From: Taibaiella sp047605615
GTDB lineage: Bacteria > Bacteroidota > Bacteroidia > Chitinophagales > Chitinophagaceae
NCBI GenBank assembly: GCA_047605615.1
Contig: JASGFI010000002.1
Coordinates: forward strand, 8,616 to 72,615
Direction: 5' to 3'
Length of the DNA stretch: 64,000 bases
Shown here: one piece after another, positions 62,686-64,000 of the stretch
Numbering within the stretch: the first letter of the stretch is position 1
Layout of the letters: each line of letters opens with the position of its first letter
The notes under the pieces: generated by a model
What the model was told of the DNA's origin: nothing
The model's input: only the letters and a program-made list of their open reading frames with translations
Database searches by the model: none
Position numbers and translations under genes: made by a program

Positions 62686-63417
62686 ATGATCACCGTAGCA
62701 CTGCAAGATTTAGGACAGATAGAATATGGCATCGCTTGGGAATTGCAAGAAACCCTGATGAAACAAGGACTGGCCATAAAAGCTGCCAGGTTCAAGCATG
62801 AAGTCGCCCTTGCCGACAAAATAGACAACCACCTGCTATTATGCCAACACCCGCATGTATATACGCTGGGCAAAAGCGGCGTGTTGGAAAACCTGCTGAT
62901 TAACGACAGCCGCATGAAGGACCTGAACGTTACCTTTTACCCAACCAACCGTGGCGGCGACATAACCTACCATGGCCCCGGCCAAATGGTGGCCTACCCC
63001 GTGCTGGACTTGGAGCAATTCAAAACCGACCTTGGCTGGTACATGCACTCGTTGGAAGAAACCATTATCCTAACCGTTGCCGAGTTTGGCATAGAAGCCG
63101 GTAGGCTACAAGGCTCGATAGGCGTATGGCTGGATGCCGACAAGCCCACGGCACGCAAGATGTGTGCCTTGGGGGTAAAGTGCAGCCGATGGTTGACCAT
63201 TCACGGGCTGGCTTTGAACGTGAATACCGACTTGCAGTATTTTAACTACATAGTGCCCTGCGGCATAGCCGACAAAGGCGTAACCAGTATGCGGCAGGAA
63301 CTGGGCCACGAGGTGGACGAGGAAAGGGTAAAGGCCTTTTTCGTCCAGAAATTTGCCGACGTGTTTGGCGTAAATATTACGGCACCGGAGCAGGTAGCCG
63401 CAACTCATACGAGATAG
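62686..63417 (+). CDS. lipB: Octanoyltransferase LipB
   Basis: LipB (243 residues) moves octanoate from acyl-ACP to the lipoyl domains of 2-oxoacid dehydrogenases and GcvH. The ATG at 62686 is used; a TTG 21 bases upstream is less likely. TNRGGDITYHGPGQMVAYPV is the hallmark loop. The catalytic pair is Lys158 (ARKMCALGVKCSRW) and Cys192 (VPCGIADKGVTSM). The N-terminus is slightly longer than in E. coli. lipA is not in the window. Confidence 0.95.
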   Translation: MITVALQDLGQIEYGIAWELQETLMKQGLAIKAARFKHEVALADKIDNHLLLCQHPHVYTLGKSGVLENLLINDSRMKDLNVTFYPTNRGGDITYHGPGQMVAYPVLDLEQFKTDLGWYMHSLEETIILTVAEFGIEAGRLQGSIGVWLDADKPTARKMCALGVKCSRWLTIHGLALNVNTDLQYFNYIVPCGIADKGVTSMRQELGHEVDEERVKAFFVQKFADVFGVNITAPEQVAATHTR

Positions 63418-63567
63418 TTGGTAGCAATGCTAATGGATGACTGTACTATATTCAAAGTTCGGACACAAAACGACCGAAACATTTGCTACCGTAAATCGGA
63501 CAGCGAATACAGAAAACTGCCGGCAACTTGGCAATTGTCAAATCGTTCTTTTTTGTAGTTTAGCCAA

Positions 63568-64000
63568 ATGATTATAAAGGAGCAGGCTTACGACAAAATC
63601 AAATCCTTAGTTGAGCGGTTTAACGAACAAAAAGAATCTTACAAAAACAAAGACTACAACGAAACGCAAACAAGACGTGATTTCATTGACCCGTTTTGGA
63701 AAGCTCTCGGGTGGGACATTGACAACGAAAACGGCTACGCAGAAAGCTATCGTGAAGTAATCCACGAAGACCGTGTAAAAGTTGGCAAGGCGACAAAAGC
63801 GCCCGATTATTCTTTTCGTTTGGTTGGCGGAAAACGGCTTTTCTTCCTCGAAGCAAAAAAGCCAAGCGTTCTCATCAAAGACGAAATTGCACCAGCTTAT
63901 CAGGTTCGCAGATATGGTTGGAGCGCAAAAATGCCGATTTCTGTCATTACCGATTTTGAAGAATTTGCGATTTACGACTGCACCACAAAGCCCAAAGAAA
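63568..64000 (+). CDS. Type IIG-like restriction-modification enzyme, N-terminal part (runs off window)
   Basis: The frame from the ATG at 63568 is open for 144 codons to the window edge. It begins IIKEQAYDKIKSLVERFNEQ and has RRDFIDPFWKALGWDIDNENG. A PD-(D/E)XK nuclease core follows: Asp80 in KAPDYSF and Glu95-x-Lys97 in FFLEAKKPS, then YQVRRYGWSAKMPISVITDF. This is the standard N-terminal nuclease domain of single-chain restriction-methylation enzymes; the methyltransferase and specificity parts should follow to the right. It may instead be the nuclease-like domain of a methylase from a defence cluster. Confidence 0.8.
   Translation, partial: MIIKEQAYDKIKSLVERFNEQKESYKNKDYNETQTRRDFIDPFWKALGWDIDNENGYAESYREVIHEDRVKVGKATKAPDYSFRLVGGKRLFFLEAKKPSVLIKDEIAPAYQVRRYGWSAKMPISVITDFEEFAIYDCTTKPKE

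Noticed and set aside
1..64000. tRNA or rRNA genes
   Set aside because: No TTCGANNC-type T-arm with matching acceptor stem and no rRNA hallmark sequence was noticed on reading; a covariance-model scan would be decisive.

Overview
The window looks like a chromosomal segment of a Bacteroidota bacterium, probably of the Chitinophagia/Sphingobacteriia side. The evidence is TAnnTTTG-type -7 promoter elements (with a textbook TTTG-N19-TAccTTTG upstream of rpsJ), weak Shine-Dalgarno sites, a type IX secretion (T9SS) sorting domain, an HU-CCDC81-SPOR protein, a DUF4175 protein, a CTC-type L25 and a bacterial GGGP synthase. The genus cannot be fixed from sequence alone.

Layout. 1-13.5 kb: the start of sufB (runs off the left edge), a LuxE/PaaK-like acyl-protein synthetase, a lipoprotein, a large DUF4175 membrane protein, a SNF2/SWIM helicase broken by two compensating frameshifts, a small secreted protein, a tandem universal stress protein, a DarB-like ketosynthase and sufS. 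13.5-22.3 kb: the accessory region. Two visibly AT-rich islands flank a glycosyltransferase gene. Each island is bounded by ends of the same TIR element (CCGCTCTCGCA...TGCGAGAGCGG), and each is bracketed by a direct duplication of host DNA (93 bp, and 137-149 bp). Both carry secreted or lipoprotein genes that recur as a module: a small Cys-containing secreted protein, a probable beta-propeller protein and a CxxC thioredoxin-like unit, fused in island 1 and separate in island 2. Several of these genes are frameshifted or interrupted by a stop.

22.3-30.5 kb: a TPR protein, a beta-barrel outer-membrane protein and an HU/SPOR protein (envelope operon), then a desaturase strikingly like eukaryotic dihydroceramide delta-4 desaturase, a DUF502 membrane protein and ispF. 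30.7-39.2 kb: the S10-spc ribosomal cluster on the minus strand, rpsJ to rpsH, ending at a strong terminator directly after rpsH instead of continuing into rplF. 39.4-54.9 kb: housekeeping genes: parC, a bifunctional-nuclease-family gene, parAB, a UPF0173 hydrolase, rplY, prs, mscL, a GGGP synthase gene and the rimP-nusA-infB operon.

54.9-64 kb: a repeat-rich stretch around a 1.75-kDa-residue-scale (1754 aa) T9SS-exported surface protein, with copies of a ~280-bp MITE-like element, a second ~265-bp MITE nested in one of them, and an array of four hairpins. It ends with an EGF-like lipoprotein, lipB and the start of a type IIG-like restriction-modification gene cut by the right edge.

No tRNA, rRNA, CRISPR array or complete transposase gene was recognised. 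All family assignments are by eye from motifs; no database search was run.
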